64,000 nucleotides of DNA from Novosphingobium decolorationis. GTDB taxonomy: Bacteria > Pseudomonadota > Alphaproteobacteria > Sphingomonadales > Sphingomonadaceae. Of this stretch, positions 28,404 to 37,290 are shown piece after piece. Location of the stretch: positions 4,371,001-4,435,000 of the forward strand of contig NZ_CP054856.1 in NCBI RefSeq assembly GCF_018417475.1, in the 5' to 3' direction. The notes under the pieces were generated by a model. The model searched no databases, was not told the DNA's origin, and saw only the letters and a program-made list of their open reading frames with translations. How positions within the stretch are numbered: the first letter of the stretch is position 1; each line of letters begins with the position of its first letter. Made by a program: the position numbers and the translations under genes.

Positions 28404-31148
28404 ATGAGGGATCTCAAGATGAGTTCAGTTCGCGGCCGGCTCGCCGGCTCCGCCAGTTTCTTCGCTGCTGCCGTTTCGATGGCCGTGCCCGCCTTCGCCC
28501 AGGACGCGCAGTCCGGTGACGAGCAGGGCAACGTCATCATCGTCTCCAGCTCGCGCATCGACGCCGAGGGCTTCGATGCCCCGACCCCGACCGTGCACCT
28601 CGACCAGGGTGCGCTGAGCGTCGGTGGCCGCCCCAATGTGGCCGCCGCTCTCAACGACCTGCCGCAGTTCCGCGCGACCACCTCGCCGCAGACCACCGGC
28701 ACCAACACCAGCGCGGGCCAGGCTCCGGTCGATCTGCGCGGCCTTGGCAACAACCGCACGCTCGTCCTCATGGACGGCCGCCGCTTCTCGAGCGAGAACG
28801 ACCTCAACACCGTTCCCTCGATCATGATCAAGGGCCTCGACGTCGTGACCGGCGGTGCGTCGGCAGCCTGGGGTTCGGGCGCGGTTGCCGGTGTCGTCAA
28901 CATCCAGATCGACAACGAGTTCGAGGGCCTCGTCCTCGGCGGGTCGGCGGGTCTCTCGACGAGCTACGGCGATGACTTCGAGTACCGTTTCGAAGGCAAG
29001 TTCGGCACCTCGTTTGACGGTGGTCGCGGCCACTTCGTGATCGGCGGCGAATACTACGACAGCGACGGCGTGATCCCCAAGGTCGATCGTCCGCGCATCG
29101 GCCGCTGGGCGAACTTCAACGGCGCCGTCACCCCTGACGTGGGCTACGCCAACATGGCCTACGGCGGTCTCATCACTTCGGGCGTCCTGGCAGGCCAGGC
29201 GTTCAACGCCGACGGTTCGCTGCGTCCCTACGATTACGGCTATGCCCAGGGCGGCAACTTCTCGGCGGGCGGCGAAGGCCCCTCGAACGACGACTGGAGC
29301 CCGCTTGTCACTCCGCAGCGCCGTTATTCGGCCCTGGCTTCGCTGACCTACGAGATCACCCCCTCGATCCAGGTCACCGCGCAGGTGCGCCACTCGCGCA
29401 TGTACAACGACTACATCTGGTTCGGCGACAACATCCAGGGCGACGTCCTGGGCGCGAACCCGAACCCGGGCGAAGAGCGCGGCCAGTTCATCTCGGTCGA
29501 CAACGCGTTCCTGTCGCAGGGCATCCGCGACCAGCTGGTCGCCGCAGGCGAGGACGGCTTCTACATGGGCCGCGCGAACCGCGACCTGTCCTACTCGTCG
29601 ATCGATTTCGAGCGCAAGACCACGCAGGCGACGCTCGCTTTCGACGGCACCTTCTCGAACGGTTTCCGCTGGAGTGCATACTACAGCCACGGCGAGTACC
29701 AGAACAACATCGACACCCCCGGCTTCCTGCTGACCGAGAACTTCGCGAACGCGGTTGATGCGGTCCAGGACGGCAACGGCAACATCGTGTGCGCCTCGGG
29801 CGCTCCGGGCTGCGTGCCGGTCAACCTGTTTGGCTACGGCGCGCCCTCGGACGCTGCGATCGACTACGTCACGGGGACGCCTTCGATGCGCTCCAAGACC
29901 AAGCTCGACGTGGGCGGTGTCAGCCTTCGCGGTGAACCGATCTCGCTTCCCGCAGGCGATGTCTCGTTCTCGGTTGGTGGCGAGATCCGTCACGAATCGA
30001 TCAACCAGACGGTGGGCGATCTCGACGCGGCCAACGCCTTCACCACCTTCAGCTTCTCGGCTCTGTCGGGTGGCTACACCGTGAGCGAGGGCTTCGCCGA
30101 AGTCGCGGTTCCGCTGATCTACAACACCCCGCTGCTCCAGCAGCTGAACCTGAATGCGGCAGCGCGCTACTCGCACTACAGCACGACGGGCGGAATCTGG
30201 TCGTGGAAGATCGGTGCGACCAACGAGTTCTTCCCGGGCTTCGTGGGCCGCGTGACGCGTTCGCGTGACATCCGTTCGGCCAACCTGTCCGAGCTCTACA
30301 CGCAGCAGACGACCGGCTACAACACGATCCAGAACCCGTTCCGCACGGACCCCAACACGGGCCGTCCGCTCAGCGAATACGTGCTCTCGAACGGTGGCGG
30401 CAACCCGGACCTGGCACCCGAAAAGGCGAACACCTGGACGGTTGGTGCGACCTACACCCCGCCGGCAGTTCCGGGCCTCAACCTGTCGCTCGACTACTAC
30501 CACATCGACATCGACAACGTGATCGACACGATCGCCTCGCAGGATGTCGTGACGCGTTGCTTCAACGGCAACCAGGCGCTGTGTGACCGTATCGACTTCG
30601 GTGCGAACAACAGCATCCAGCGCACGGTCTCGACCTACGTCAACCTGGCGAACTACAAGACCGACGGCATCGACGGTCAGGTCGACTACAAGCTGCCGAT
30701 CTACAAGCTCGGTTTCGATGGCAACGGCCAGCTGCACTTCAACGTGAAGGGCACCTGGGTCAACAGCCTGACCATCGACGACGGCGAATCGACCATCGAG
30801 TACGTGCGCTCGCAGGGCTACGCCTTCGGTGACGGCGTTCCCAAGTGGCGCGTGAACGCGACCGTGGGTTACGAAAGCGAAGGTATCTCGGGTCTCGTCC
30901 GGGCACGTTACCTTTCGCCGGGCGACTACAACAGCTCGCTCAACATCTCGAACAACCACATCGGGTCGTACACGTACTTCGACGGTCAGCTGAGCTTCAA
31001 CGTGAAGAACGCCAGCGGTCCGGACATGGAAATGTACATCAACGCGAGCAACATCTTCAACAAGAAGCCTCCGTATGGCTCGCTCTACTCCCCGTACTAT
31101 GACGTGATCGGCCGCTTCGTTTCGGTCGGCGCACGCGTCAAGCTGTAA
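28404..31148 (+). CDS. TonB-dependent receptor, candidate peptide importer
   Basis: A 914-residue outer-membrane receptor. The signal peptide ends at AFAQ (about residue 33). The plug has RPNVAAALNDLPQFRATTS, VDLRGLGNNRTLVLMDGRR and the VTGGASAAWGSGAVAGVVNI motif. The long barrel closes with IGRFVSVGARVKL. There is no STN domain, so it is transport only. It stands 235 bases after dgcA and upstream of three exported hydrolases, which suggests it imports peptides. An in-frame ATG at 28419 is an alternative start. Confidence 0.92.
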   Translation: MRDLKMSSVRGRLAGSASFFAAAVSMAVPAFAQDAQSGDEQGNVIIVSSSRIDAEGFDAPTPTVHLDQGALSVGGRPNVAAALNDLPQFRATTSPQTTGTNTSAGQAPVDLRGLGNNRTLVLMDGRRFSSENDLNTVPSIMIKGLDVVTGGASAAWGSGAVAGVVNIQIDNEFEGLVLGGSAGLSTSYGDDFEYRFEGKFGTSFDGGRGHFVIGGEYYDSDGVIPKVDRPRIGRWANFNGAVTPDVGYANMAYGGLITSGVLAGQAFNADGSLRPYDYGYAQGGNFSAGGEGPSNDDWSPLVTPQRRYSALASLTYEITPSIQVTAQVRHSRMYNDYIWFGDNIQGDVLGANPNPGEERGQFISVDNAFLSQGIRDQLVAAGEDGFYMGRANRDLSYSSIDFERKTTQATLAFDGTFSNGFRWSAYYSHGEYQNNIDTPGFLLTENFANAVDAVQDGNGNIVCASGAPGCVPVNLFGYGAPSDAAIDYVTGTPSMRSKTKLDVGGVSLRGEPISLPAGDVSFSVGGEIRHESINQTVGDLDAANAFTTFSFSALSGGYTVSEGFAEVAVPLIYNTPLLQQLNLNAAARYSHYSTTGGIWSWKIGATNEFFPGFVGRVTRSRDIRSANLSELYTQQTTGYNTIQNPFRTDPNTGRPLSEYVLSNGGGNPDLAPEKANTWTVGATYTPPAVPGLNLSLDYYHIDIDNVIDTIASQDVVTRCFNGNQALCDRIDFGANNSIQRTVSTYVNLANYKTDGIDGQVDYKLPIYKLGFDGNGQLHFNVKGTWVNSLTIDDGESTIEYVRSQGYAFGDGVPKWRVNATVGYESEGISGLVRARYLSPGDYNSSLNISNNHIGSYTYFDGQLSFNVKNASGPDMEMYINASNIFNKKPPYGSLYSPYYDVIGRFVSVGARVKL

Positions 31149-31180
31149 TCCCCCACGGGGTCGCATCGCGGCTGTCCGGC

Positions 31181-31208
31181 CCGGCTCTCGCACTTGTGCG
31201 CGAGCCGG
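31181..31208 (+). terminator. Strong hairpin between receptor and S9 peptidase genes
   Basis: CCGGCTC (31181-31187) pairs with GAGCCGG (31202-31208), extended inward by CGCA/TGCG with a CTTG tetraloop and one mismatch. There is no T-run. Its position 30 bases after the receptor stop suggests partial termination or mRNA stabilisation that raises receptor expression above the downstream genes. Confidence 0.4.
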
Positions 31209-31325
31209 AGCCCGGGCGGCCGCTTTGCTGCGTTCGCGCTTTGTGAATTTCCCCGTAAAACAGCTTACTACCTGTTCGAAATCCCCCCTCCCGATCCTCC
31301 CCCGAAACTTCCCGAGGAAGCCAAC

Positions 31326-33314
31326 ATGACCACCCGGTTCCTGCGCCGTCTCATTCCCTCCACCGTCAGCAGCCGCGCGCTGGCGATTGCCTTCGCCTCG
31401 TGCGCAGGTCTTGCTGCGCCGCTCGCCGCCGAGGCGGACAAGCCGGCCGCGATCATCACCAAGGACGTGCCTGCGGTGCCCGATGCCGTGGTCAAGGCGA
31501 CCCAGCCCTACCTCGAGGCGCGCCGCGCCGATTTCCTGGGCTGGAACACGGCCGACCATTCGATGCTGATCAAGACGCGCTTTGGCGCGACCAACCAGCT
31601 GCACACCGTGCGCGCCGCCGGTGCCAGCCGCGAACAGGTCAGCTTTGGCCAGGAGCCCGTCCTCACCGGCTCGCTCGCCCCCTCGGACGACAACCTCACG
31701 GTTGTCATGCGCGACACGGGCGGCGATGAATTCTACCAGCTCTACCGCCTTGAGGACGGCCAGCTTGAACTCGTCACCGATGGCAAGAGCCGCAACTGGA
31801 TCGGTGGCTGGAGCCAGGATGGCAAGTGGCTGGGCTACACCTCCTCGCGCCGCAACGGCGCCGACATGGACCTCTACATCGTGGACCCGCGCGACCCTTC
31901 GACCAGCCGCCTGGTTGCCGAGGTCAAGGGCGGCGGCTGGCAGTTCGTCGGCTTCACACCCGATGGCACGAAGGGCATTGCGGTGAACCGCCTCTCGATC
32001 AACGAGGCTATCGTCTACACCGTCGACCTCAAGACCGGCAAGAAGACCGCGCTGACCGATCCCAAGGCCAAGACCTCCTTCGTCGATCCCAAGGTCGCCG
32101 CCGATGGCACCGTCTGGGTGGTGAGCGATGCGGGCGGCAGCGATTTCCTGCAACTGGGCACGCTCGATGTGAAGACCGGCGCCTTCACCGCGAAGACGTC
32201 CGAGGACTGGGACGTCAGCGACTACGCTATCGCACCCGATGGCAACTTCATCGCCTACGCCACCAATGAGGCGGGCGTCAGCGTCATGCACGTCATGGAC
32301 CTGCCCTCGGGCAAGGTGCGCAAGGTGAGCCAGCTTCCGCAGGGCGTCATCCCCTGGGCGATTGGTCCTGCCATCCAGATCGCGCCCTGGGGTGAGATCG
32401 GCTTCTCGCTGTCCTCGGCCAAGGTGCCGGGCGATGCCTTCTCGATCAATCCCGAGACTCTGGACGTCACCCGCTGGACCAAGAGCGAGACCGGCGGACT
32501 TGATGCCAGCCAGAACGTCGAGCCCGAGCTCGTCACTATCAAGAGCTTCGATGGCGAGCCGATCACCGGCTTCCTCTACCGTCCCGATCCGGCCAAGTTC
32601 CCCGGCAAGCGCCCGCTGCTGTTCGACGTCCATGGCGGCCCCGAAGGCCAGTCGCGCCCGGGCTTCCTGGGCTCGGAAAACTATTACGTGAACGAACTGG
32701 GCATGGCGCTGTTCTTCCCGAACGTGCGCGGCTCGGACGGCTTCGGCAAGCGCTTCGTCAACCTCGACAACGGCCCCTGGAAGCGTGAGGACTCGGTCAA
32801 GGATATCGGTGCCTTCTTCGATCACTTCGCAGACGATGCGGCCATCGATGCCTCGCGCATCTCGCTCTACGGCATGAGCTACGGCGGCTATGTCTGCTAC
32901 GCTTCGGCGGTCCACTATTCGGACAAGCTGAAGAGCGCGAGCTGCTATGTCGGCATCACCAACTTCGTGACCTTCCTCGAGAACACGCAGGACTATCGCC
33001 GCGACCTGCGCCGTCCCGAGTACGGCAACGAGACGATCCCCGACCAGCGCAAGAAGCTGGAGGAAATCTCGCCGCTGAACCACCTCGACAAGATCTCGAT
33101 CCCGCTCTTCGTGGCGGTGGGCGGCAACGATCCGCGCGTGCCCGCATCCGAGGGTGAGCAGATCGTCGAGGCCATGGACAAGAGCGGCCAGCCCGCCTGG
33201 TTCCTCAACGCCACCAACGAAGGCCACGGCTTCCACAAGAAGGAGAACGAGGAATACTACTTCCAGACCTCGGTCGAATTCTGGAAGCAGACTCTTCTGG
33301 AAGAAGGCAAGTAA
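31326..33314 (+). CDS. Exported S9-family serine peptidase (prolyl oligopeptidase fold)
   Basis: A 662-residue protein with a signal peptide (about 1-35) and a beta-propeller domain (about 60-400). The C-terminal alpha/beta-hydrolase holds the triad: Ser in GMSYGGYV, Asp in VAVGGNDPRV and His in NEGHGF. S9 enzymes cut short peptides after proline or act as acyl aminopeptidases. The GAGGAAG site upstream of ATG 31326 supports the start; frame upstream to 31194 is leader. It is followed five bases later by the amidohydrolase, so they are cotranscribed. Confidence 0.93.
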   Translation: MTTRFLRRLIPSTVSSRALAIAFASCAGLAAPLAAEADKPAAIITKDVPAVPDAVVKATQPYLEARRADFLGWNTADHSMLIKTRFGATNQLHTVRAAGASREQVSFGQEPVLTGSLAPSDDNLTVVMRDTGGDEFYQLYRLEDGQLELVTDGKSRNWIGGWSQDGKWLGYTSSRRNGADMDLYIVDPRDPSTSRLVAEVKGGGWQFVGFTPDGTKGIAVNRLSINEAIVYTVDLKTGKKTALTDPKAKTSFVDPKVAADGTVWVVSDAGGSDFLQLGTLDVKTGAFTAKTSEDWDVSDYAIAPDGNFIAYATNEAGVSVMHVMDLPSGKVRKVSQLPQGVIPWAIGPAIQIAPWGEIGFSLSSAKVPGDAFSINPETLDVTRWTKSETGGLDASQNVEPELVTIKSFDGEPITGFLYRPDPAKFPGKRPLLFDVHGGPEGQSRPGFLGSENYYVNELGMALFFPNVRGSDGFGKRFVNLDNGPWKREDSVKDIGAFFDHFADDAAIDASRISLYGMSYGGYVCYASAVHYSDKLKSASCYVGITNFVTFLENTQDYRRDLRRPEYGNETIPDQRKKLEEISPLNHLDKISIPLFVAVGGNDPRVPASEGEQIVEAMDKSGQPAWFLNATNEGHGFHKKENEEYYFQTSVEFWKQTLLEEGK

Positions 33315-33318
33315 GACC

Positions 33319-34404
33319 ATGATCCTCGGGTCTTCCGCGCGCGCAGGGCTGCTGATTGCTTCGCTTTTCGTGACTGCAGGCACAGCTGCCGCCGAGACTG
33401 CGGGCGCACAGACCCGAACCCCCTCCACCGTGACGGCAGATGCTCCCCCGCACGCTGCCGTCACGGTGGACCACCATGCCCATGTCCATTCGCCCGCGAT
33501 CCTCGATTTCCTGCCCAAGTACTGCGGCAGCGAGGGGCGCATAGGACCGTGCCCCGAAGTCTTTACCCGGGCCTATTCGCCCGAGGACCTCATCGCGGAG
33601 ATGGACGCGGCGGGGATTGCGCGCAGTCTCATCATGTCGACCGGCTACCTTGCCGAAAGCCCGATGATGCAGCCCCCGCTTCCCGAGGCGCCCGCGATCC
33701 TGCGCGCGGCGAACGAGTGGTCGGCGGCCCTGGCGACCCGCTATCCGGGGCGCTTTGGCATCTACATCGGCATCAACCCGGTCTCTTCCAGCGCGCTTCC
33801 CGAAATGGCGCACTTCGCGCGCGATTCACGCGTGACCGGCATCAAGATCCACATCACCAATTCCGACGCGAACCTGCGCGATCCGCAGAATGTGGCGAAG
33901 CTGACGAGCGTTTTCGAGATGGCTCACCGGACGGGGCTGGCCGTGATGATCCACATGCGCACGCGCGCCGAGGACTATGGCGCGCGCGATGTGGAAACGT
34001 TCGTGCGCGATGTGTTGCCCCATGCGGGCGACACGCCCGTGCAGATCGCCCATGCGGCGGGGTGGGGCGGTATCGATGCGCCCACGCTCTCTGCGCTCGG
34101 AGCCTTTGCCGAGGCCATCGAAGCCGACCGGGACCGCTTCGCCAACGTTACATTCGACCTCGCCGCGGTCTGGGACGAGGACACGGCAGCCGAAGATCTG
34201 GAGGCTCTCGCCGCCCTGATCCGACGTATCGGCCCTGAGCATTTTGTCGCAGCCTCGGATTTCCCCTTTGGCGGGCACCTTGCCGACTACTATGCGAAGG
34301 TCTATCCGCGGCTCCCGCTGACCGATGCGGAGTGGACGACAATCCGTACCAACACGCCCGGTTACGATAGCGTTGACTACGCAAAGGAAAGGATCCGGCC
34401 CTGA
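33319..34404 (+). CDS. Exported amidohydrolase-family metal hydrolase
   Basis: A 361-residue TIM-barrel amidohydrolase with a signal peptide (about 1-25). Metal-site residues are visible as the HxH of VDHHAHVHSP (about residue 53), the strand histidines in VMIHMRT and IAHAAGWGG, and the Asp in AASDFPFGG. The subfamily resembles amidohydrolase 2 enzymes, which hydrolyse or decarboxylate small molecules, so the substrate is unclear. Its location between two exported peptidases suggests action on a modified amino acid or acyl cap. The stop overlaps the next gene's translation start region. Confidence 0.82.
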   Translation: MILGSSARAGLLIASLFVTAGTAAAETAGAQTRTPSTVTADAPPHAAVTVDHHAHVHSPAILDFLPKYCGSEGRIGPCPEVFTRAYSPEDLIAEMDAAGIARSLIMSTGYLAESPMMQPPLPEAPAILRAANEWSAALATRYPGRFGIYIGINPVSSSALPEMAHFARDSRVTGIKIHITNSDANLRDPQNVAKLTSVFEMAHRTGLAVMIHMRTRAEDYGARDVETFVRDVLPHAGDTPVQIAHAAGWGGIDAPTLSALGAFAEAIEADRDRFANVTFDLAAVWDEDTAAEDLEALAALIRRIGPEHFVAASDFPFGGHLADYYAKVYPRLPLTDAEWTTIRTNTPGYDSVDYAKERIRP

Positions 34405-34433
34405 TTTCCTATTCGGCACGTGCGCTCATCGCC

Positions 34434-35570
34434 TTGGCGAGCGTTGGGGCAGCCCTTGGCGCTGCGATCTCGGCGCCGGGCCGTGCCGGAGAGGGGGCGC
34501 AGGATGTGCGCGGAGCGGGCGTGCCGATTGGTATCCTGCCCGCAGGGCCGCGCGATGCGATCACTGATGTCGCCGGCGTGTGCGTGGGGCATGTGACCCT
34601 CGAGCAGGGGCGCGACATTCACACCGGCGTAACGGCAATCCTCCCGCACGGTGGTAACCTGTGGCAGGACAAGGTGCCCGCCGGTTTCTTCGTCGCCAAT
34701 GGCTTTGGCAAGTTTGCAGGCTCGACCCAGATCGAGGAACTGGGCGAGATCGAGACGCCCATTCTCCTCACCAATACCCTCTCCGTGCCTGAGGCCATGG
34801 CGGCCAGCGTGGAATGGACGCTGGACCAGCCCGGCAATGAGGAGGTTCGCACCGTCAACGCGGTCGTGGGCGAGACCAACGATGGTTTCCTCAATGATAT
34901 TCGTGGCCGCCATGTCACCATTGCCGATGCCCGCCGTGCTATCGAGACCGCGGGGGAGGGGCCAGTTGCCGAAGGCGCGGTCGGAGCCGGCACGGGCACG
35001 GTGGCCTTTGGCTGGAAAGGCGGCATAGGCACCGCCTCGCGCGAGTTGCCCTTGAGTTTGGGAGGCTGGACGGTCGGCGTTCTGGTCCAGGTCAACTACG
35101 GCGGCGTGCTGAGCGTTGCCGGAACCCCGGTCGGCCAGGAACTTGGCCAGTATCTCTACAAGGACAAGCTGCCCGAGAAGAGCGCGGATGGCTCTGTCGT
35201 CATCGTGATCGCAACCGATGCACCGCTCTCGGATCGCAACTTGCGCCGCCTCGCGGAACGCGCTTTCGTGGGCGTCGCGCGGACAGGCTCGGCTTTCTCC
35301 AACGGATCGGGCGATTATGCCGTGGCGTTCTCCACGGCCATGGACGTGCGCCGTACCGCGCCGCGCCGAAAGGAGCAGGCGGTCTACTCCGAACTCTCGA
35401 ACGATCGCATGACCCCGCTTTTCCAGGCGGTCGCCGAAGCCAGCGAGGAAAGCGTCTACAACGCCCTGTTCGCGGCGCACGATGTTGCCGGCCATCGCGG
35501 AACGATCCGCGCACTGCCGGCGGCGCAAGTGCGCGGCCTCGTCCGGAAGCGCGCACGACTGCAGAACTGA
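34434..35570 (+). CDS. P1-family self-processing aminopeptidase (DmpA/BapA type)
   Basis: About 378 residues from TTG 34434. P1 enzymes cleave their own chain before a serine, then act as aminopeptidases on D-amino acid or beta-amino acid peptides. Here the Gly253-Ser254 site in ADGSVVIVIATDAPLSDRNL matches that position, and VGVARTG and GSGDYAVAFSTAMD follow as in DmpA. The real start may be upstream: the frame extends to CTG 34401/ATT 34404 with an AAGGAAAGG site at 34384-34392. That would add ISYSARALIAL, completing a signal peptide. There is no ATG or GTG in frame. Confidence 0.88.
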   Translation: MASVGAALGAAISAPGRAGEGAQDVRGAGVPIGILPAGPRDAITDVAGVCVGHVTLEQGRDIHTGVTAILPHGGNLWQDKVPAGFFVANGFGKFAGSTQIEELGEIETPILLTNTLSVPEAMAASVEWTLDQPGNEEVRTVNAVVGETNDGFLNDIRGRHVTIADARRAIETAGEGPVAEGAVGAGTGTVAFGWKGGIGTASRELPLSLGGWTVGVLVQVNYGGVLSVAGTPVGQELGQYLYKDKLPEKSADGSVVIVIATDAPLSDRNLRRLAERAFVGVARTGSAFSNGSGDYAVAFSTAMDVRRTAPRRKEQAVYSELSNDRMTPLFQAVAEASEESVYNALFAAHDVAGHRGTIRALPAAQVRGLVRKRARLQN

Positions 35571-35641
35571 CACGCCCTGCTTTGTGAAGGCAACAGATCG
35601 TTGGTGGCTTTTGGTCTTGCAGTACCCCAGATCGGGAGCGA

Positions 35642-37126
35642 GTGTTGTGGCCAATGGATGCAATCCTGGCTCTTGTGTGTTTTGGCCTCGTCGTGCTGGG
35701 CATGGTTCCGACAGCTGCGTCCTTTGCGCAGTACCTGCTCGTCGGTTTGCACGGCATCCGCAACCACTATGCGCGCGCGGGATCGGCTACGCCGCGGGTC
35801 GCCTTCCTGCTGCCAGCCTGGAATGAGGCCGATGTCCTGGGAACCAGCATCGACCAACTCATGGCGATCGATTATCCCGCCGGAGCCTGGCGCCTCTACA
35901 TCGTCGATGATGCCAGCACCGACCATACCCCCGAGGTGATGGCGGGCAAGATGGCGCAATATCCCGGCGCGGTGTTCCATCTGCGCCGCGAGAAGGGGGG
36001 GCAGGGCAAGGCCCATACGCTCAATCACGGGATTGCGCAGGTCCTCGCCGACGACTGGGCCGAGGCGGTCATGATCATGGACGCCGATGTCCTGTTCGAG
36101 GCGCAGACCTTGCGGCGGATGGTGCGCCACCTTGCCGATCCCGAGGTGGGCGGGGTCACCGCCTACGTGAAAGAGGGAAGCCAGCCCGGCGGCCTGCTCA
36201 CCCGCTTCATCGGCTTCGAATACGTGACCGCCCAAGCCGCGGCCCGGCGCGCGCAAAACGTCATGGGCGGCCTGGCCTGCATGGCCGGAGGCGCGCAGCT
36301 TCACAGCCGCGCGAACCTGGAAGCCATCGGCGCGGCGATCGACACTTCGACGCTGGCCGAGGACACCTTCACCACCTTCCGTACCGTGCTGGCCGGACGC
36401 CGCGTGCTGCTTGATCCCAACGCCGTGGTCTGGGCCGAGGAGCCCGACAGCGTGGCGGCGCTGTGGAAGCAGCGCCTGCGCTGGTGCCGGGGGAACCTCC
36501 AGATCATGCGCGCCTTTGCGCATATCTGGTTCCGTCCCTGGCGCAACCATCTGCTGGGCGATTGGGCCTTCGGAGTGCTGTGGTTCAGCGTGGCGCTGAT
36601 GCCGGTATTCATGCTGGCCGGGTCGGTGGGGCTGGTCGGCCTGTTCGAACTCTGGCCGAGCTGGGTCCTCATTGCCTTCGAGAGCGTGTGGTTGCTCACG
36701 TTCGTCTCGTTCCTGTTCCAGACCCTGTTCTCCTTCGCAATCGATCCGGCCGAGGCGCGGCGTTCTTGGTTCGAGGGGCTTGCCTTTCCCGGATTGCTTG
36801 CGCTTGGGATCATGGCCATCGCGCTGGTCGCCCCTTTCGCCGACCTCTGCTGGCTCTCCGGCGCGAAGCCGACATTCTGGGGCAACATCCTTGCGCATGT
36901 GATCCTGGGCTGGTCCGCGATCTCGACCTTTGCGGCCTGGGGCATCTATCGATTGGACAAGGCCGGCGCGCCCAAGTGGCTGCGCAACCTGTTGCTGGTG
37001 CTGTTCGGCTATGGCCCGCTGTTGTGCGCGATCACCTTTGCCTCCATCGTGGCCGAACTGAGGAAGGCGGATGCCAAATGGGACAAGACGGTGAAGACGG
37101 GCAAGGTCAAGCTTCCACGGACGTGA
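35642..37126 (+). CDS. Processive-type family 2 glycosyltransferase, membrane bound
   Basis: About 494 residues. An N-terminal membrane helix is followed by a GT-A domain with IVDDAST (UDP-sugar binding), IMDADV (metal-binding DxD), STLAEDTF (catalytic Asp) and the QRLRW motif of processive synthases. Four to five C-terminal transmembrane helices (about 305-460) follow. Layout matches PgaC/YaiP-like synthases that make and translocate beta-linked polysaccharide. GTG 35642, TTG 35645 (best spaced to GGAG) or ATG 35654 may start it. A tiny membrane protein overlaps its stop. Confidence 0.88.
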   Translation: MLWPMDAILALVCFGLVVLGMVPTAASFAQYLLVGLHGIRNHYARAGSATPRVAFLLPAWNEADVLGTSIDQLMAIDYPAGAWRLYIVDDASTDHTPEVMAGKMAQYPGAVFHLRREKGGQGKAHTLNHGIAQVLADDWAEAVMIMDADVLFEAQTLRRMVRHLADPEVGGVTAYVKEGSQPGGLLTRFIGFEYVTAQAAARRAQNVMGGLACMAGGAQLHSRANLEAIGAAIDTSTLAEDTFTTFRTVLAGRRVLLDPNAVVWAEEPDSVAALWKQRLRWCRGNLQIMRAFAHIWFRPWRNHLLGDWAFGVLWFSVALMPVFMLAGSVGLVGLFELWPSWVLIAFESVWLLTFVSFLFQTLFSFAIDPAEARRSWFEGLAFPGLLALGIMAIALVAPFADLCWLSGAKPTFWGNILAHVILGWSAISTFAAWGIYRLDKAGAPKWLRNLLLVLFGYGPLLCAITFASIVAELRKADAKWDKTVKTGKVKLPRT

Positions 37127-37290
37127 CGGGCGACGCGCGGTACCGCGAACTGCTCCGGGGGGATCAGGCCAACGAGCGACGCATCCTTTACAGCGAGATC
37201 GCGATCCTGGCCTTCATCACCCTGCTGGTCGGAGGTTACATTCTCGCGCTCTGGTTCATGACCGACTTCTTTGCATCGCTTCACGTGTGA
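37123..37290 (+). CDS. Small single-span membrane protein coupled to the glycosyltransferase
   Basis: A 55-residue protein starting at GTG 37123, which overlaps the glycosyltransferase stop as GTGA. A charged N-terminal part (ARYRELLRGDQANERRILYSE) precedes one transmembrane helix (IAILAFITLLVGGYILALWF). Small partner proteins of synthases are known (PgaD with PgaC), and the coupling suggests such a role, but there is no clear sequence similarity. An ATG at 37078 would give 70 residues. Its 3' end overlaps the convergent histidine phosphatase gene by 35 bases. Confidence 0.65.
   Translation: MTGDARYRELLRGDQANERRILYSEIAILAFITLLVGGYILALWFMTDFFASLHV

Noticed and set aside
28425..33542. Very long minus-strand open frame (about 1705 codons) opposite the receptor and S9 peptidase
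   Set aside because: It is a shadow frame caused by GC-biased third positions. The plus strand carries complete, motif-rich genes and the minus product is low-complexity (Val/Asp/Arg/His-rich) with no domain pattern.
25115..35570. Microcystin-degradation (mlr) locus
   Set aside because: D-Glu chemistry and beta-peptide-type peptidases are suggestive, but no mlrA-like CAAX protease or MlrC-type enzyme lies in this block.
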